Shown: piece after piece, positions 61,809-64,000 of the stretch
How the letters are laid out: each line of letters begins with the position of its first letter
Position numbering within the stretch: position 1 is the first letter of the stretch
From: Robertmurraya andreesenii
Lineage (GTDB): Bacteria; Bacillota; Bacilli; Bacillales; Cytobacillaceae
Length of the DNA: 64,000 bases
Direction of reading: 5' to 3'
NCBI RefSeq assembly: GCF_030813005.1
Contig: NZ_JAUSTU010000003.1
Location: 226,019 to 290,018 of the forward strand
Made by a program: the position numbers and the translations under genes
The notes under the pieces: generated by a model
Databases searched by the model: none
What the model was told of the DNA's origin: nothing
The model's input: the letters and a program-made list of their open reading frames with translations, nothing else

Positions 61809-62432
61809 TTACTTGTTTTTAATTTCTTGAAGATTTTTCCTCATAAGTGCCGCCACTTGCAAATTATTCTGAATAGAGGTACTTTCCAATTGTTTAATGA
61901 TTAACTCTTGTCGTTCCCTCGGATGATTTTGGCTTAATTTTGCTTTTCCTTCAATTTTCGTGATGTTGATTTTAAACGCCACAATTCCTTTCATCATTCC
62001 ATCGATAAAACCAGGTTCAATTTCTGCTAAATTGTACGGGCTATCAGGGCCTTCATATTTATTAACCAAGTCATCCAACGAGTCGTATATTACTTTACCA
62101 TCCTCTATTATTTCCAGTTGTCCATACACATGGACAGTCACGTAATTCCAAGTCGGTACAGCCTTAGTTGTTTCGTACCAGGTTGGCGAGATATAACAGT
62201 GGGGCCCTTGAAAAACAACAAGAACTTGCTGGTTTTCAATATCCTTCCATTGTTCATTGGTACGGGCAAAATGGCCATATAAAGCATGTTCATCTTTATT
62301 TAGTTCTAATGGAAGATGAGTCGCGTACGGTTCTCCTTTATGCTGCGAAAAAAGAAGCGCAAATCCATGCTTTTCGATAAAATCATAAATAACCTCTTCA
62401 TCATCCATTTGAAAGTGCTTTGGTATATACAA
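61809..62432 (-). CDS. paiB: PaiB-type FMN-binding transcriptional regulator
   Basis: A 207-aa protein of the PaiB family: MYIPKHFQMDDEEVIYDFIE, GFALLFSQHKGEPYATHLPL, LYGHFARTNEQWKDIE, VPTWNYVTVHVYGQLE. These blocks match PaiB closely; in B. subtilis PaiA/PaiB influence protease production and sporulation. It follows paiA by 12 bp, in the same operon order as in B. subtilis. Confidence 0.93.
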   Translation of the reverse strand: MYIPKHFQMDDEEVIYDFIEKHGFALLFSQHKGEPYATHLPLELNKDEHALYGHFARTNEQWKDIENQQVLVVFQGPHCYISPTWYETTKAVPTWNYVTVHVYGQLEIIEDGKVIYDSLDDLVNKYEGPDSPYNLAEIEPGFIDGMMKGIVAFKINITKIEGKAKLSQNHPRERQELIIKQLESTSIQNNLQVAALMRKNLQEIKNK

Positions 62433-62444
62433 GAGTATCCTCCT

Positions 62445-62969
62445 TCAAAGTGTTTTGGTCATGATAAAGTCCGTTTGTTCTTCATCCCCCATAAAAAAAG
62501 AGTGGGCTCCCGTTTGAACAAACCCCATTTTCTTATAAAAGGCAATCGCATTTTTATTCTTTTCCCATACACCGAGCCAAACTTTCTTTTTATCAAGCTC
62601 CTTGGCTATTTCTATTGCTTTATTGAACAACTGTTTACCAAGGCCATGTTTTTGAAAATTACTTCCTATATAAATCCTTTCGATTTCTAGCGATTCATTG
62701 CCCATTTCCTCAGACTGAGCATCATCCGTGTTAATCTTTAAATACCCAGCGACTTCACCATCTAAATACACAAAAAAGAATTGCGAAGACCGATGGGATA
62801 ATTCTTTTTCTAATTGCTCTGAGTTGAACGCCCGTTCCAAATAGGCCTGCATATTTTCAGGTGAATTCTGATCCTTAAATGTCTCGTAGAAAGTTTCATA
62901 ACTTATTTCTTGAAGCTTGTGTAGATCCGCAAGGGTACATTTTTTTATATTTATGTTCATGGTAAACAT
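62445..62969 (-). CDS. paiA: PaiA-type GNAT N-acetyltransferase
   Basis: A 174-aa acetyltransferase acting on polyamines in B. subtilis. Domains: LHKLQEISYETFYETFKDQN, GYLKINTDDAQSE, and the acetyl-CoA loop QKHGLGKQLFNKAIE near 109, then NAIAFYKKMGFVQTG. First gene of the paiA-paiB operon. Confidence 0.92.
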   Translation of the reverse strand: MFTMNINIKKCTLADLHKLQEISYETFYETFKDQNSPENMQAYLERAFNSEQLEKELSHRSSQFFFVYLDGEVAGYLKINTDDAQSEEMGNESLEIERIYIGSNFQKHGLGKQLFNKAIEIAKELDKKKVWLGVWEKNKNAIAFYKKMGFVQTGAHSFFMGDEEQTDFIMTKTL

Positions 62970-63104
62970 ATAGCTCCTTTAAATAGTTAGTCATTTCTCT
63001 TGTTTCTTTATTCAAGAAGGTTAGGCAGTTTTCCTTCCTATAAAAACATCCCTTTTAAAACAATAAGCGCCTGCGGCTAGTTGATAGACTCCATAAACAC
63101 AATT

Positions 63105-63299
63105 TCAATTCAGTTTACTTGGTTTCAAACTGATTGTATAGCTCACTTGAATGAGCAGGAGCAATCCACCAATGCCCATAACGCTGATCAACTGTGAATT
63201 ACCTGAAAGACGGAGTAAAGCATTAACAGGTTCGGTATCTCTCAACAGGATGAACCCTATAAAAGTGGAAATAAAGATAGGGTAATGCCCCTTTAAAAA
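63105..63299 (-). pseudogene. Possible remnant of a membrane protein
   Basis: A 64-codon frame, in step with the preceding SDR stop codon, reads FLKGHYPIFISTFIGFILLR, then SVMGIGGLLLLIQVSYTISL and a stop. Two hydrophobic helices, no start codon. Either a remnant truncated at the SDR gene end, or chance. Confidence 0.35.
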
Positions 63300-63914
63300 T
63301 TAAATGTCAAAAGACTTGCGAATGTCTTCCATTTGTCTAGTGGAATAAACATGGAACCCTTTATGTTCTCTCTGAGCAACTAGAAACATTGCAGTAGCAA
63401 CAGTCTTTGCCTCTATTCCCATTCGACTCCTTAATTCATTGCCAAATATTCGACCTAAACCACGAACTATCCAAATACCGATACTCTCGAATAGGCGAAA
63501 TTCACTACGATCCCCCAACAATAGTGAAGGCTGAAAAATCAACATCGCTTCATAGGGAATTCCTTTTAGTTTCTCCTCAAGTTCTCCCTTCATCCTTGGA
63601 TACCACAAGCGGGATTCTTTATTTGCGTTCATAGAACTTACGATTAAAAACTGTTTTGCTCCCTTTTCCCTAGCCATTTTTGCAATGGCAATCGGGTATT
63701 CTACATCAATTCGATACATCGCTTCCTTTGTCTTCGCCTTCTTGATCGTGGTTCCTAACGTACAAAACACATCATCAGCCTTTAAATATTGCTCTACTTC
63801 CTCAAGTCTCTCAAAATCACATATGACTTCAAGTAGATTGGGATGTTTCATCTCAAGAGGTCTTCTTACTAAAGCAATGATCTTTTCGTATTTTTGACTG
63901 TCTACTGTTAAGAG
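63300..63914 (-). pseudogene. SDR-like NAD(P)-binding oxidoreductase, N-terminus lost
   Basis: The frame reads SQKYEKIIALVRRPLEMKHP, VFCTLGTTIKKAKTKEAMYR, KQFLIVSSMNANKESRLWYP and YEAMLIFQPSLLLGDR, the atypical SDR (HTATIP2-like) pattern with catalytic Ser-Ser and Tyr. The start with the GxxGxxG dinucleotide loop (about 25 residues) is missing, and the frame is closed upstream by TGA. An internal ATG at 63851 could start a shortened protein. Not expected to bind NAD(P). Confidence 0.7.
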
Positions 63915-63937
63915 TCATATTTAATGGCGTTCTATTC

Positions 63938-63999
63938 GGAAACGAAAGTGACGGTGATGAAGTAAGTTCGCAACCGTCACTTTCGTTTCCTTTTTATTT
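63938..63999 (+). terminator. Terminator
   Basis: Arms GGAAACGAAAGTGACGGT and ACCGTCACTTTCGTTTCC (18 bp, perfect) with a 17-nt loop, followed by TTTTTATTTT on the plus strand. No intact plus-strand gene ends here, so it may serve a gene lost with the SDR 5' end. Confidence 0.75.
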
Positions 64000-64000
64000 T

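Overview
The window looks like chromosomal DNA of a low-GC, endospore-forming Bacillaceae species. Evidence: strong AGGAGG-type ribosome sites, frequent TTG starts, a CwlJ-type cortex hydrolase, PaiA/PaiB, YitT, YrvL and YnfA homologues, LXG/YwqH/YwqI-type secreted-toxin genes and a LytS/LytT-type two-component system. No rRNA, tRNA or CRISPR array was seen.

Left end (1-10.7 kb) is a mobile and defence region. A minus-strand phage or satellite part holds the start of an HK97-type major capsid gene and a primase/SF3-helicase, with symmetric short repeats between them that could be a replication origin. Divergent from it is a plus-strand defence cassette: small Xre regulator, type I restriction-modification operon hsdM-hsdS-hsdR with a four-copy 12-bp TAEL spacer repeat in hsdS, and an Abi_C-type gene. 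The cassette stops beside a flavoprotein dehydrogenase gene that has lost its 3' end, which probably marks the edge of the element.

12.5-19.2 kb is a 6.7-kb block bounded by two perfect 38-bp copies of the sat terminator. It holds an unfamiliar three-gene operon (small membrane protein, Vps4/katanin-like AAA ATPase, TPR-membrane-coiled-coil protein) and a decayed LXG toxin locus: an intact LXG-barnase toxin with barstar immunity and a YwqI-like partner, a 5'-truncated YwqH-like gene, a SUKH immunity gene still attached to a 40-codon toxin tail, and two more short coding relics.

19.2-27.4 kb is metabolic: a long sulfate adenylyltransferase, then two DUF485 plus sodium:solute symporter pairs around a LytS/LytT-type system. 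A perfect 9-12-9 direct repeat upstream of the second pair is a good candidate for the regulator's binding site.

28-38.6 kb carries trmL, an M3 oligopeptidase, and a second defence-like cluster: HipA-like kinase fragment, McrC, McrB with an EVE-like insertion in its AAA core, and a PD-(D/E)XK-like protein. Lipoproteins surround it.

38.6-64 kb is a mosaic of small single-gene units: a decayed tnpB element next to a damaged DUF4275 gene, YitT, a C45 acyltransferase-like protein, a TetR-controlled ABC exporter, LysR/MFS/tautomerase, CwlJ, VOC proteins, an orphan PTS IIB, Uma2, NUDIX and paiAB. Gene remnants are unusually common here (NUDIX, phosphotransferase, AhpD-like, SDR, small membrane proteins), which suggests active gene loss. 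All calls rest on reading motifs by eye; no database search was run.
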